Assembly: GCA_023386495.1 (NCBI GenBank)
Contig: JAEWJS010000046.1
Location: 1 to 14,186, forward strand
Direction of reading: 5' to 3'
Origin: Bacillota bacterium
GTDB lineage: Bacteria > Bacillota > Bacilli > Paenibacillales > Paenibacillaceae
Length of the DNA stretch: 14,186 bases
The position numbers and the translations under genes were made by a program. Each line of letters begins with the position of its first letter. Positions within the stretch are counted from its first letter, which is position 1. Shown here in pieces: positions 1 through 6,991 of this stretch. The notes beneath the pieces were generated by a model, which did no database searches, was not told the origin of the DNA, and worked only from the letters and a program-made list of their open reading frames with translations.

Positions 1-663
1 CGCCGCGCCTTCGATCAAGCCGGGCAGATCCGCCATGACGAAGCTCCGTCCTTCCTCGACGTCGACAACGCCGAGATTCGGGGTGATCGTCGTAAAGTGA
101 TAGGCGCCGATCTTCGGCTTCGCCGCGGAGACGACCGACAGCAGCGTCGACTTGCCTACGCTCGGGAATCCGACCAAGCCGACGTCTGCCATGACCTTGA
201 GCTCGAGCACGACCCAGCGCTCTTGGCCGTCCTCCCCGTTCTCCGCAATGTACGGCGCAGGATTGTTCGACGTCGCGAACCGGATGTTGCCGCGCCCACC
301 GCGCCCGCCTTTGGCCACGACGACTTCCTGGCCATGCCGGGTCAGGTCGGCAATGATCTCTTGCGTATCGTCATCCACGATGACGGTACCCGGGGGCACG
401 CGCACGACCATATCGTCCGCGCCTGCGCCGTGCATGCCCTTCGGCTTGCCCTTCTCGCCGCGCGGTGCCTTAAAGTGCTTCTGATAGCGAAAATCGACCA
501 GCGTACGCAGACCTTCGTCGACGCGGAAAATGACGTCCGCCCCGCGCCCGCCATCACCGCCCGCCGGTCCGCCCTCAGGCACGTACAGTTCGCGCTTGAA
601 CGAGATGATCCCGTCTCCGCCGTCTCCGCCCTTGACGAATATTTTGGCTTTATCTACAAACAT
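1..663 (-). CDS. obg: Obg/CgtA GTPase, partial (3' end outside window)
   Basis: The 221 N-terminal residues of the large Obg GTPase are visible; the reading frame is open to the window edge, so the rest of the G domain and the C-terminal domain are missing. Residues 1-158 form the glycine-rich Obg fold (GGDGGDG near 12-18, GGPAGGDGGRG at 31-41, GGRGGRGN at 119-126). The G domain follows with G1/P-loop GFPSVGKST (165-173), a switch I threonine in HFTTITPN (189-196) and G3 DLPG (212-215). Obg binds the 50S subunit and acts in ribosome assembly and the stringent response; in B. subtilis it is also needed for sporulation onset and stress sigma-B activation. The ATG is preceded by GGAGG (670-674), six bases away, and lies 13 bases after the spo0B stop. 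The two genes are therefore almost certainly co-transcribed, as in B. subtilis. Confidence 0.97.
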   Translation of the reverse strand, partial: MFVDKAKIFVKGGDGGDGIISFKRELYVPEGGPAGGDGGRGADVIFRVDEGLRTLVDFRYQKHFKAPRGEKGKPKGMHGAGADDMVVRVPPGTVIVDDDTQEIIADLTRHGQEVVVAKGGRGGRGNIRFATSNNPAPYIAENGEDGQERWVVLELKVMADVGLVGFPSVGKSTLLSVVSAAKPKIGAYHFTTITPNLGVVDVEEGRSFVMADLPGLIEGAA

Positions 664-676
664 GATGTTCCTCCGT

Positions 677-1414
677 TCACCCGTTCAGCTCGGCGCGCAG
701 CGCCGCTTCTCTCATATCCGGCTCTAAGCGCTCTACGCGCAGAACCGTTTTTCTAAACCGCTGCTTGAACTTCTCGTGCAGTTCCTCCGCGTTAAGCAGC
801 TCACCCTCATATTGCAGCAGCACGTGCAAATACCGTTCGTCGCGGTGCATCGTAACCGTCAATCGCGCAGCTTCGCCGCTGCTCGGCTTCACCGCGAAGC
901 GGTAGCCGTTGATCGCATCGATCAACGCCTCGGCCGTCCGCTCGCCGTCCAGCGGCAGCTCCGCGAGATTGATGTCATCGGCAGCTTCGACCAACAGCTG
1001 CATGGAATTCGTAATCGTGCGGAACGATTGCAGATACAGGACGAGCGAAGGGATGCCCAGCTTGGCGATCCGGCTCTCCACCGTCATTCGTTCCCTTATT
1101 TTCTCCACGCAATCGACCGTTTTATCCAGCTTGTTCATCCGTATGTATCCGTATAAGACCTGGAGGTCGTTCATCCAATCATGCCGATGGTGATTCAATG
1201 TCCGTATCGCCGTCATCTGCAGCGCCTGTGCGGTCCGTTCGCTGCGCTCCGACTGTATTCGCCTGTCTGCGATCACCCATAGTGCCGCCGCCATGATCGT
1301 CCATGCGACGAAGACGGCAATCAGCCAGCTGTATTCCTGCCAGATAACAAGTGCCGCCGCAGGGAGCAGGATCGAACCGGCTCCATAGAGACGCAGCGTC
1401 TGCCAACGATTCAT
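677..1414 (-). CDS. spo0B: Spo0B sporulation phosphotransferase, membrane-anchored form
   Basis: A 245-residue protein. The motif HHRHDWMNDLQ (75-85) matches the active-site helix of Spo0B, so His78 should be the phosphorylated residue that accepts phosphate from Spo0F and passes it to Spo0A. The remainder has the degenerate histidine-kinase-like C-terminal fold. Before the motif there are two hydrophobic stretches (about 10-26 and 30-48) and a short charged linker. B. subtilis Spo0B (192 residues, active His30) begins just before the helix and is soluble. The start ATG has an upstream GAGAGGAA ribosome binding site. The gene lies between rpmA and obg, the same position as in B. subtilis, which supports the call despite the weak overall conservation of this family. 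Transcription is probably independent of rpmA, because a terminator and promoter-like sequences lie between them. Confidence 0.9.
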   Translation of the reverse strand: MNRWQTLRLYGAGSILLPAAALVIWQEYSWLIAVFVAWTIMAAALWVIADRRIQSERSERTAQALQMTAIRTLNHHRHDWMNDLQVLYGYIRMNKLDKTVDCVEKIRERMTVESRIAKLGIPSLVLYLQSFRTITNSMQLLVEAADDINLAELPLDGERTAEALIDAINGYRFAVKPSSGEAARLTVTMHRDERYLHVLLQYEGELLNAEELHEKFKQRFRKTVLRVERLEPDMREAALRAELNG

Positions 1415-1459
1415 ACGAGGTTCCTCTCTTCGTTTCCATCATTGCCCAGCCTACGGATA

Positions 1460-1488
1460 AGTATAGCATGATGCCTGCAAAAGTTCAC
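1460..1488 (-). promoter_or_regulatory. Candidate sigma-A promoter of spo0B-obg
   Basis: Reading the minus strand, a GTGAAC -35 (1483-1488) and a TATACT -10 (1460-1465) are separated by 17 bases. The -10 is preceded by TGC, giving an extended -10 (TGCTATACT). Transcription would begin near 1453, about 40 bases before the spo0B ATG. A second candidate lies upstream: a perfect TATAAT at 1519-1524 with a poor -35, TTTGTT (1542-1547), that overlaps the tail of the rpmA terminator. Confidence 0.5.
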
Positions 1489-1544
1489 GGACGGCATGGA
1501 CATGGAATGGAAGGGTTGATTATACGGCCGATGCCCGTCACAAC

Positions 1545-1576
1545 AAAAATCCCGGTCTGTGTCCAGACCGGGATTT
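1545..1576 (-). terminator. Rho-independent terminator after rpmA
   Basis: A perfect 13-bp stem (CAGACCGGGATTT at 1564-1576 with its complement at 1547-1559) encloses the 4-base loop 1560-1563. On the minus strand it continues into a run of five Ts before GTTG. It starts about 10 bases past the rpmA stop and closes the rplU-prp-rpmA unit. The T run is on the minus-strand side, which gives the direction. Confidence 0.88.
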
Positions 1577-1585
1577 CGACCGAGA

Positions 1586-1894
1586 TTATTCGACTGCTGC
1601 AGCGACCGGCGCTACGTCAACCGGATATACGGAGACTTTCTTGCGGTCGCGTCCCCAGCGCTCGAACTTGACGACGCCTTCGACTTTGGCGAAGAGCGTA
1701 TCGTCCTTGCCGATGCCGACGTTGTTGCCTGGGTGGACCTTCGTTCCGCGCTGGCGGAACAAGATGCTGCCCGCCGATACGGTCTGGCCGTCAGCACGCT
1801 TCGCGCCGAGGCGCTTCGAGTGGCTGTCACGTCCGTTCTTCGTCGAGCCTACGCCCTTCTTGGAGGCGAACAGCTGAAGATTCAGTTTCAACAT
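1586..1894 (-). CDS. rpmA: 50S ribosomal protein L27, with cleavable N-terminal extension
   Basis: 102 residues matching bL27 throughout: SKKGVGSTKNGRDSHSKRLG (11-30), the QRGTKVHPGNNVGIGKDDTLFA core, and a short acidic/alanine tail. The protein starts with MLKLNLQLFA, the Firmicute-type N-terminal extension. In Staphylococcus aureus about nine residues of this extension are removed by the Prp protease, exposing the segment that reaches the peptidyl-transferase centre. The protease gene lies immediately upstream here. The ATG has a strong AGGAGGGA site in the 15-base gap after prp, so coupling of expression is likely. Confidence 0.98.
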   Translation of the reverse strand: MLKLNLQLFASKKGVGSTKNGRDSHSKRLGAKRADGQTVSAGSILFRQRGTKVHPGNNVGIGKDDTLFAKVEGVVKFERWGRDRKKVSVYPVDVAPVAAAVE

Positions 1895-1909
1895 GGGGTT
1901 TCCCTCCTT

Positions 1910-2245
1910 CTATACCGTCTGTTCCTGCATAACGACATATTTGCCGTACGATTCGATAATAGTATCCAGCATGACGACCATGGCTTCCAGGATAAGCTGG
2001 ATGCGATCGTCAGCGGCTGAATCGCCAGTCTCCGGGATGTCCGACCGCAGCCAGCCGCTCCGCATCTCTGCCGGCAGCGCTAGGCCTGCCAGAGCTTCGA
2101 TTGCGTTCACGGTGCCTACGGTTATCGCCGACACGCCTGCGCACACGATGTCCTTACCGGGCTTCGCGTACTGCGCATGGCCTTCGACGGCGAACGATAC
2201 GATGCGCCGGTCCTTGGAGCGGCGAACGAGAATGATCGTAATCAT
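1910..2245 (-). CDS. prp: Prp (YsxB-like) cysteine protease for L27 maturation
   Basis: A 111-residue protein of the YsxB/Prp family. The signature EGHAQYAKPGKDIVCAGVSA (21-40) supplies the catalytic pair His23 and Cys35. In the S. aureus homologue these residues cleave the N-terminal extension of ribosomal protein L27. The position between rplU and rpmA is the conserved one, and the substrate L27 next door carries the matching extension. The start lies 9 bases after the rplU stop. The nearest purine-rich site (GAGG at the rplU end) is unusually far from the ATG, so translation probably depends on ribosomes finishing rplU. The function is taken from family knowledge and not shown by this sequence alone. 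Confidence 0.93.
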   Translation of the reverse strand: MITIILVRRSKDRRIVSFAVEGHAQYAKPGKDIVCAGVSAITVGTVNAIEALAGLALPAEMRSGWLRSDIPETGDSAADDRIQLILEAMVVMLDTIIESYGKYVVMQEQTV

Positions 2246-2254
2246 AGAAGACGA

Positions 2255-2566
2255 TTACGCCTCAATTTTGCCGATCGTCACCTTGGAGTACGGTTGACGG
2301 TGGCCTTGCTTGCGGCGGTAGTTCTTCTTCGCTTTGTATTTGTAGACGATGATTTTTTGGCCTTTGCCGTGCTTCTCGACTTTGCCCGTTACTTTCGCGC
2401 CGGCTACTACCGGAGCGCCCGTTACGAGGCCTTCGCCTTTGGATACGGCAAGAACGCGGTCAAACGTGATGCTTTCGCCTTCGCCGGCTTCCAGCTTCTC
2501 GATGTAGATGACGTCGCCTTCTTGAACCTTGTATTGCTTGCCGCCAGTTTCGATGATTGCGTACAT
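2255..2566 (-). CDS. rplU: 50S ribosomal protein L21
   Basis: 103 residues of bL21, full length: the start MYAIIETGGKQYKVQEGD, the central VLAVSKGEG...TGAPVVAGAKVTGKVEKHGKG, and the C-terminal KYKAKKNYRRKQGHRQPYSKVTIGKI that contacts 23S rRNA. The ATG has an AGGAGGTG ribosome binding site about 10 bases upstream. It is the first gene of the rplU-prp-rpmA unit, read from the promoter at 2698-2726 through a leader of about 125 bases. Confidence 0.98.
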   Translation of the reverse strand: MYAIIETGGKQYKVQEGDVIYIEKLEAGEGESITFDRVLAVSKGEGLVTGAPVVAGAKVTGKVEKHGKGQKIIVYKYKAKKNYRRKQGHRQPYSKVTIGKIEA

Positions 2567-2690
2567 GTATGGTGCACCTCCTCATGTCTAAGACTCGCCT
2601 GAACCCAGGTGGCGTTCGCCGATTCGGCGTCCGCGCTTCTACCCGTCCGGTGCGGTTGTAGCATGCATAGCGACAAACACTAAACACACA
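2567..2690 (-). promoter_or_regulatory. Long 5' leader of rplU (possible L21 autoregulatory leader)
   Basis: About 125 bases lie between the predicted transcription start and the rplU ATG. The minus strand contains a compact hairpin, CGCCG-AAT-CGGCG (around 2616-2629), surrounded by GC-rich sequence, with the AGGAGGTG site near the end. Firmicutes are known to carry an autoregulatory L21 leader RNA in front of rplU. The position fits, but I could not match a full consensus by eye. The word ATGCTACAA occurs twice, here and overlapping the promoter -10. Confidence 0.4.
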
Positions 2691-2697
2691 CCCCAAG

Positions 2698-2726
2698 ATT
2701 GTAGCATACTCGGCCCAACAGTTCAA
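2698..2726 (-). promoter_or_regulatory. Sigma-A promoter of rplU-prp-rpmA
   Basis: Minus strand: TTGAAC (2721-2726), a 17-base spacer, and TACAAT (2698-2703) with TGC directly before it (extended -10). It sits about 35 bases past the rng stop. It gives the ribosomal genes their own strong promoter inside the spoIVF-rng-rplU run. Confidence 0.75.
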
Positions 2727-2759
2727 CGCCTATTTATTAACGGTCCCGCATGCGCATGG

Positions 2760-4010
2760 CTAGCGTTTATTCGTCAGTCCGGTGTAGATCCGGCCCTTTC
2801 CTTTGCAGGAGACGCATGTCTCGTATAGCTGACCGGCCGTATCGTTGCGTACCTTCTTGCGCGTCAGCTCGAGAAGTCCGAGCTTCGTCCAGCCGACGAC
2901 ATGACACTTCGCCCGGTCCTTCTTCACCAGCTGTACCAGCCGCTCGCAGACCGCAGCGCGATGAGCTTCATCCTCCATATCGATAAAATCCACGATAATG
3001 ATGCCGCCGGTATCGCGAAGGCGCAGCAGGATGGCGATCTCCTCCGCCGCTTCCATGTTCGTGCGGAACACCGTGTCCTCGAGGTCATTCGTTCCCGTAT
3101 ATTTGCCCGTATTCACGTCAATGACGGTAAGCGCCTCGGTCTGATCCCATGCCAGGTCGCCGCCGCTCTCCAGCCGGATGCGATGCGAGAAGGCACGGTC
3201 CAGCTGCGCATACACGCCGTTCGAGCCGAAGAGCGTCGCTTCGCCGTTCTCGAACAGGCTGACCTTCGAGGCCATGCTCGGCGCCATCGCGCCAATAAGC
3301 GCCAGTGCCTCCTTCATCGCATCGCGATCATCGATCCAGATGCGATCCGTCTCCGTATCGAGCATATCCCGCACGAGCCGATGCATAAGCCCAGCCTCCC
3401 GATGAAGCTCGGACGGAGAGGGCGCTTCCTTAGCTTGTCCTTCGACGCGCCGCCACAGCTCCCGCAGGAAGGCGGCATCCTGCCGCAGCGCTTCCGCGTC
3501 AATGCCTTCTGCGGCCGTACGCAGAATGATGCCTTCCTCCGATTCGCGGATCGCTTCGCCAGCGGCGCGCAGCCTCTCCCGCTCCTGTTCCGATCCGATC
3601 CGCTTGGACACGCCTACGTAGTCCGCAAGCGGCATGAGCACCAGATAGCGTCCCGGAAGCGAATAGTGCGTCGTGACGCGCGCGCCTTTGCCGCCTAGCG
3701 GCTCCTTCACGACCTGTACGGGCAGCTCTTGCCCTGGCCGCAGGAGCGCCGTAATGGACGGTTTCTCCTTCGGCTGGCGCTCGAGATTCGGATGCAGCAC
3801 GTCATCAATGTATAAGAAGGCATTCTTGCCCTGCCCGATGTCGACGAATGCCGCCTGCATGCCCGGGAGCACGTTCACGACTCTGCCCTTATAGATATTG
3901 CCTGCCAGCTGCCGGCCGGCGCGTTCCGTATGGTATTCCAACAGACGGCCGTCCGCCAGGAATGCCGTTTCGATCCGATCCTCTTCGACATGAACCAACA
4001 TCTGCTTCAT
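2760..4010 (-). CDS. rng: Ribonuclease E/G family endoribonuclease
   Basis: A 416-residue RNase G-type protein. An N-terminal S1 RNA-binding region (GNIYKGRVVNVLPGMQAAFV at 38-57, then DIGQGKNAFLYIDD) is followed by the catalytic DNase-I-like subdomain. VIDVNTGKYTG gives metal-binding Asp298 and GGIIIVDFIDME gives Asp341. The zinc-link CVSC (Cys399, Cys402) lies near the C terminus, and there is no RNase E scaffold tail. The family cuts single-stranded RNA in rRNA maturation and mRNA turnover. The frame stays open 204 codons further upstream, but that part overlaps spoIVFB. The ATG at 4010 (MKQMLVHVEEDRIETAFL) has AGGTG before it and matches where the family begins. It lies 23 bases after spoIVFB, so probably in the same transcript. 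Confidence 0.94.
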   Translation of the reverse strand: MKQMLVHVEEDRIETAFLADGRLLEYHTERAGRQLAGNIYKGRVVNVLPGMQAAFVDIGQGKNAFLYIDDVLHPNLERQPKEKPSITALLRPGQELPVQVVKEPLGGKGARVTTHYSLPGRYLVLMPLADYVGVSKRIGSEQERERLRAAGEAIRESEEGIILRTAAEGIDAEALRQDAAFLRELWRRVEGQAKEAPSPSELHREAGLMHRLVRDMLDTETDRIWIDDRDAMKEALALIGAMAPSMASKVSLFENGEATLFGSNGVYAQLDRAFSHRIRLESGGDLAWDQTEALTVIDVNTGKYTGTNDLEDTVFRTNMEAAEEIAILLRLRDTGGIIIVDFIDMEDEAHRAAVCERLVQLVKKDRAKCHVVGWTKLGLLELTRKKVRNDTAGQLYETCVSCKGKGRIYTGLTNKR

Positions 4011-4033
4011 CGCAACACCTGCCGGAGCTTTTA

Positions 4034-4918
4034 TTACTGATTGTACCCGATCAGGTCCGAAAGTGCACGGCTCGGCATGCCTGTTGTCAAAAAATGTCCG
4101 ATCACCCGTTCCTCCGGCATCACGTCCATAACGGTACCGCCGGCGCCCATCACGTAGACGAGATGGTATCGCTCCCTTCGCAGCATGCGAAGCACGCCGC
4201 CCAGCTGCTGCTTCTGCGAAACGACGATCGGATGGATGGTGCCGGCCTCCTCCCGCCTGCGGCTCGCCTCTGAAGCCCGACTCATGAGGAATCGGATGAA
4301 TACGAAAGGAATATGCTTGCGAAACGTCCAATTGGACGCGAACAAGAACAATCCGACGGCTAGCAGGTTCAATTGAATGCCGCCCCCGAGGACGGACAAG
4401 CATGCGCCTGCGACCATCGCCGCGCTCAGTACAAGGCTGAGACGTGTCGACCATTCGAGGGCGCGGTGGTACGGCATGACGAAGCAGAGCCCAACCTGCA
4501 GTAGCTTGCCGCCGTCCAGCGGCAGAATCGGCAGCAGATTGAACAGCCCAATCATAAGATTCGCCTGCACCAGGTAGCCGGCCCAGGCCGGATCCCAGCC
4601 GCCGTATGCTCCGAGCGCCCAAGCCGCCGCTGCCATCCAGGCGTTCTGCAAGGGACCGGCTGCCGCTACGGCCGCTTCCTGGCGGGCAGGCACGCTTCCA
4701 GCCTCCTCGGTCTCGGCAACGCCGCCGAACGGCAGCAGCTTGATGGAGCGAATGCGCCAGCCATAGCTCCTTGCCATGACGACATGACCCAGCTCATGCA
4801 CGATCACGATCGCGAACAACGCCGCGAGTTCTGCCCAATAACCGGTTAACACGGAGGCGATCATGATGATGACGAGCAGTGGATGGATGCTTACGCTAAT
4901 GCCCGCAAGCTTAATCAA
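4034..4918 (-). CDS. spoIVFB: SpoIVFB intramembrane metalloprotease (site-2 protease)
   Basis: A 294-residue M50 family protease. It has HELGH (41-45) in a transmembrane helix, with His41, Glu42 and His45 as zinc/catalytic residues. NLLPILPLDGG (127-137) supplies the third zinc ligand, Asp135. KLLPFGGVAE (60-69) is also typical. After the membrane core (to about 205) there is a cytosolic CBS-like region (about 225-290). In B. subtilis this enzyme in the outer forespore membrane cleaves pro-sigma-K and is held inactive by SpoIVFA. The frame is blocked by a stop just upstream, so the start must be at or near TTG 4918. This TTG overlaps the spoIVFA end by 8 bases and has no good ribosome binding site, which points to translational coupling that fixes the inhibitor/protease ratio. 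It ends with tandem TAATAA stops. Confidence 0.95.
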   Translation of the reverse strand: MIKLAGISVSIHPLLVIIMIASVLTGYWAELAALFAIVIVHELGHVVMARSYGWRIRSIKLLPFGGVAETEEAGSVPARQEAAVAAAGPLQNAWMAAAAWALGAYGGWDPAWAGYLVQANLMIGLFNLLPILPLDGGKLLQVGLCFVMPYHRALEWSTRLSLVLSAAMVAGACLSVLGGGIQLNLLAVGLFLFASNWTFRKHIPFVFIRFLMSRASEASRRREEAGTIHPIVVSQKQQLGGVLRMLRRERYHLVYVMGAGGTVMDVMPEERVIGHFLTTGMPSRALSDLIGYNQ

Positions 4919-5834
4919 ACCGGATCACGTCTGTCGGGTCGACGTACTTGCCGTTCTCTTGAATGGCAAGATAGAGCAGCGCGTCCTCGCCGCCCTCGGA
5001 CCTCGGCATCGCGCCGATGCGATCGCCCGCCTCGACCCAATCGCCCGGCTGCACGTCGGCTGCCGAGAGTCGGCCGTAGATGGACTTGCGTGCCGATGCA
5101 TGCTGAATGACGATGTTGTAACCGGCCTTCTCGCTGCCGGCCACTTGACTGACGCGGCCGGTCTCGATAGCGCCGACGGGACCTCCCGGAGCGGCTGCGA
5201 TCTCAATGCCGCCTAGCGACTCCGCGAAGGTGCGGACAACCGCTCCTCCCGCAACCGGGGCAACGACCGTCAGCTCTACCGTACCGCCCACGCGCGTGCT
5301 TTCCGTCGCATCCTCCGGCTGGCGGAAGATCGGAATGAAGCTGGGCGCGCCGCTGAACGAATCCTGGTACCACGCCGCGATCGCTCCCGTATCCAGCTGT
5401 TCCGTCAGGCCGCGCACGATGAACGTTCGAACAGGTTCGGCCCCCGGCATGTCCAATTGGAAAATCCCCCAGACGGCAGCGAATAGCGCAAGCGATGCCG
5501 CGAGCTGTATGAATAGCCCCCTCAAGAAGGAGCCCCTCCCCCGAGGCGGCGGCATCGGCCGCTCCGGCGCACCGTCTTCGCTGCGGGACCATGCCGAACG
5601 CGGCGCCCCTCCGGAATCCAGCCACTCCTTGGACTTCCGCTTCCATTCCGTCTCCGGGTCGACAGACATTACCGCTTCGCGGTATGGCCTCGAATCGCGA
5701 ACGCCCCGTTCGTTTGTCCCTCCCGCCGGGACTCCTCCGGCGGCAGGAGCACCGACTTGCGCACCTGCGCCTTGCTGCTCCAATATCGATCGAATGCGAT
5801 CCTCCCGCCGCGCTTTTACCCCACTGTCCCTCAT
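4911..5834 (-). CDS. spoIVFA: SpoIVFA, regulator of pro-sigma-K processing (degenerate M23 domain)
   Basis: 307 residues. A long polar, low-complexity N-terminal part (1-100) is followed by one transmembrane helix (about 103-126), then an extracytoplasmic part ending in a LytM/M23-like domain (about 195-307). The zinc ligands of active M23 peptidases are absent: the usual YxHLS is YGRLS and the HLHFE segment is LLYLAIQENGKYVDP. It should therefore be non-catalytic, as expected for SpoIVFA, which holds SpoIVFB inactive until it is itself cleaved by SpoIVB/CtpB. The frame opens at 5861, but GGAGG (5843-5847) is correctly spaced for the ATG at 5834 (MRDSGVKARRED), so that start is chosen. It overlaps spoIVFB by 8 bases. 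Confidence 0.88.
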   Translation of the reverse strand: MRDSGVKARREDRIRSILEQQGAGAQVGAPAAGGVPAGGTNERGVRDSRPYREAVMSVDPETEWKRKSKEWLDSGGAPRSAWSRSEDGAPERPMPPPRGRGSFLRGLFIQLAASLALFAAVWGIFQLDMPGAEPVRTFIVRGLTEQLDTGAIAAWYQDSFSGAPSFIPIFRQPEDATESTRVGGTVELTVVAPVAGGAVVRTFAESLGGIEIAAAPGGPVGAIETGRVSQVAGSEKAGYNIVIQHASARKSIYGRLSAADVQPGDWVEAGDRIGAMPRSEGGEDALLYLAIQENGKYVDPTDVIRFD

Positions 5835-5905
5835 CGCCGGTTCCTCCATTCCATCGTCCATTCGGTCCGCTTCTAAACCGCTAGGTTCAAGGCTTGTTTA
5901 CTATC

Positions 5906-5934
5906 AGCCTATGATTCTTCAAGCTTGTTTATGT
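5906..5934 (-). promoter_or_regulatory. Candidate sigma-E promoter of spoIVFA
   Basis: Minus strand: ACATAAA (5928-5934), a 14-base spacer, and CATAGGCT (5906-5913). Sigma-E promoters have KMATATT, 14-15 bases, CATACAHT, and the B. subtilis spoIVF operon is sigma-E dependent. The -35 half is only a partial match. The start would lie about 65 bases before the chosen ATG. It overlaps the plus-strand promoter at 5925-5953. Confidence 0.35.
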
Positions 5935-5953
5935 CGCTCGTCAGGCTTATAGT
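5925..5953 (+). promoter_or_regulatory. Candidate sigma-A promoter of the aldo/keto reductase gene
   Basis: TTGTTT (5925-5930), a 17-base spacer, and TATAGT (5948-5953). Transcription would start near 5960, about 45 bases before the ATG at 6006. The gene then has a strong AGGAGGT ribosome binding site. Confidence 0.6.
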
Positions 5954-6005
5954 GGGACATGTAGCCATATTCCACATCCGCTCGATATAGGAGGTAACAA
6001 CAACC

Positions 6006-6983
6006 ATGCGACAATCTATTCCGCTTGCGCACCACGGCATTCCGGCGAGCCGGCTCGTGCTCGGATGCATGAGTCTCGGCGGCAGCTGGAGCGAATCCGA
6101 GCCGTACACCTCGCAGCATGTCCAAGAGACTCGGGAAGCCGTCGAGGCTGCGCTCGAGATCGGAATCAACATGTTCGACCACGCGGACATTTATAAGCGC
6201 GGCAAGTCCGAACGCGTATTCGCGGAGGTCATGAAGGAGCACCCGGGACTTCGGGAGCGCATCATTCTGCAATCGAAGGTCGGCATCCGCTTCGAACGGG
6301 GTCCCGGTCTGCCGCAGCAATTCGACTTCTCCAAGTCGCATATCCTGTCCAGCGTAGACGGCATTCTCGAACGGCTGAACGTGGACTACATCGACATTCT
6401 GCTGCTTCACCGTCCGGATGCGCTAGTCGAGCCCGAGGAGGTCGCGGAAGCGTTCGACCGCTTAACGGCAGCAGGCAAGGTACGCCATTACGGCGTATCC
6501 AACATGAGCGCCGGGCAGATCAAGCTGCTGCAGTCTTATGTGACATCGCCGCTCATTGTCAACCAGATCGAAATGAATCTCGGCCATGCGGATTGGATCG
6601 ACCAAGGCGTTCAGGTGAATCAGCGAAGCAACGCGGACAGCTTCTTCCCGGAGGGGACGCTTGAATTCTGCCGCCTCTCGAACATCCAGTTGCAGGCCTG
6701 GAGCCCGCTCGCAGGTGGCATCTACTCCGGCGCTTCGCTGGAGGGGCAGCCGGAGAACGTGCGGAATACGGCAGCCCTCGTTGCCGCTATGGCCGAGCAG
6801 AAGAACACGACGCGCGAAGCGATCGTGCTGGCCTGGCTGACGCGTCATCCTGCCGGCATTCAGCCGGTAATCGGCACGATCAATCCGGAGCGCATCCGCA
6901 ATTGCCGGGACGCCTTCACGCTTGAGCTGTCGCGCGACGAGTGGTACATGCTCTACGAAGCCTCCCGCGGCAAGCGGCTGTAA
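6006..6983 (+). CDS. NADP-dependent aldo/keto reductase (YdhF-like)
   Basis: A 325-residue single-domain TIM-barrel oxidoreductase. The catalytic tetrad of the aldo/keto reductases is visible: Asp58 and Tyr63 in FDHADIY, Lys91 in ILQSKVGI and His135 in LLLHRPD. YGVSN (162-166) and the C-terminal GTINPERIRNC (290-300), a cofactor-binding region, are also present. The start MRQSIPLAHHGIPASRLVLGCMSLGG and the FDHADIYKRGKSE signature are most like the YdhF/YcsN branch, which reduces carbonyl groups; the physiological substrate is unknown. The ATG has AGGAGGT seven to eight bases upstream. The gene points away from the flanking minus-strand operons and is followed within 8 bases by a transporter gene, so the two likely form a small unit. 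Nothing links it to the sporulation genes. Confidence 0.92.
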   Translation: MRQSIPLAHHGIPASRLVLGCMSLGGSWSESEPYTSQHVQETREAVEAALEIGINMFDHADIYKRGKSERVFAEVMKEHPGLRERIILQSKVGIRFERGPGLPQQFDFSKSHILSSVDGILERLNVDYIDILLLHRPDALVEPEEVAEAFDRLTAAGKVRHYGVSNMSAGQIKLLQSYVTSPLIVNQIEMNLGHADWIDQGVQVNQRSNADSFFPEGTLEFCRLSNIQLQAWSPLAGGIYSGASLEGQPENVRNTAALVAAMAEQKNTTREAIVLAWLTRHPAGIQPVIGTINPERIRNCRDAFTLELSRDEWYMLYEASRGKRL

Positions 6984-6991
6984 CGGCCGTC

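Noticed and set aside
97..756. Long plus-strand open frame of 219 codons
   Set aside because: It is antisense to obg and the end of spo0B, which are clear genes. The product has arginine/alanine-rich shadow composition and no family motif.
2657..2707. Second rplU promoter at the other ATGCTACAA copy
   Set aside because: No -35 at a usable distance; the repeat of the -10 word appears incidental.
4011..4622. 204-codon N-terminal extension of the RNase E/G frame
   Set aside because: It lies wholly over spoIVFB in another frame and has no domain. The ATG at 4010 has a ribosome binding site and the family's normal N terminus.
6941..6991. GTG start giving the EamA transporter 17 extra residues
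   Set aside because: The segment overlaps the reductase, has no ribosome binding site and adds a polar stretch before the first helix. ATG 6992 matches usual family starts.
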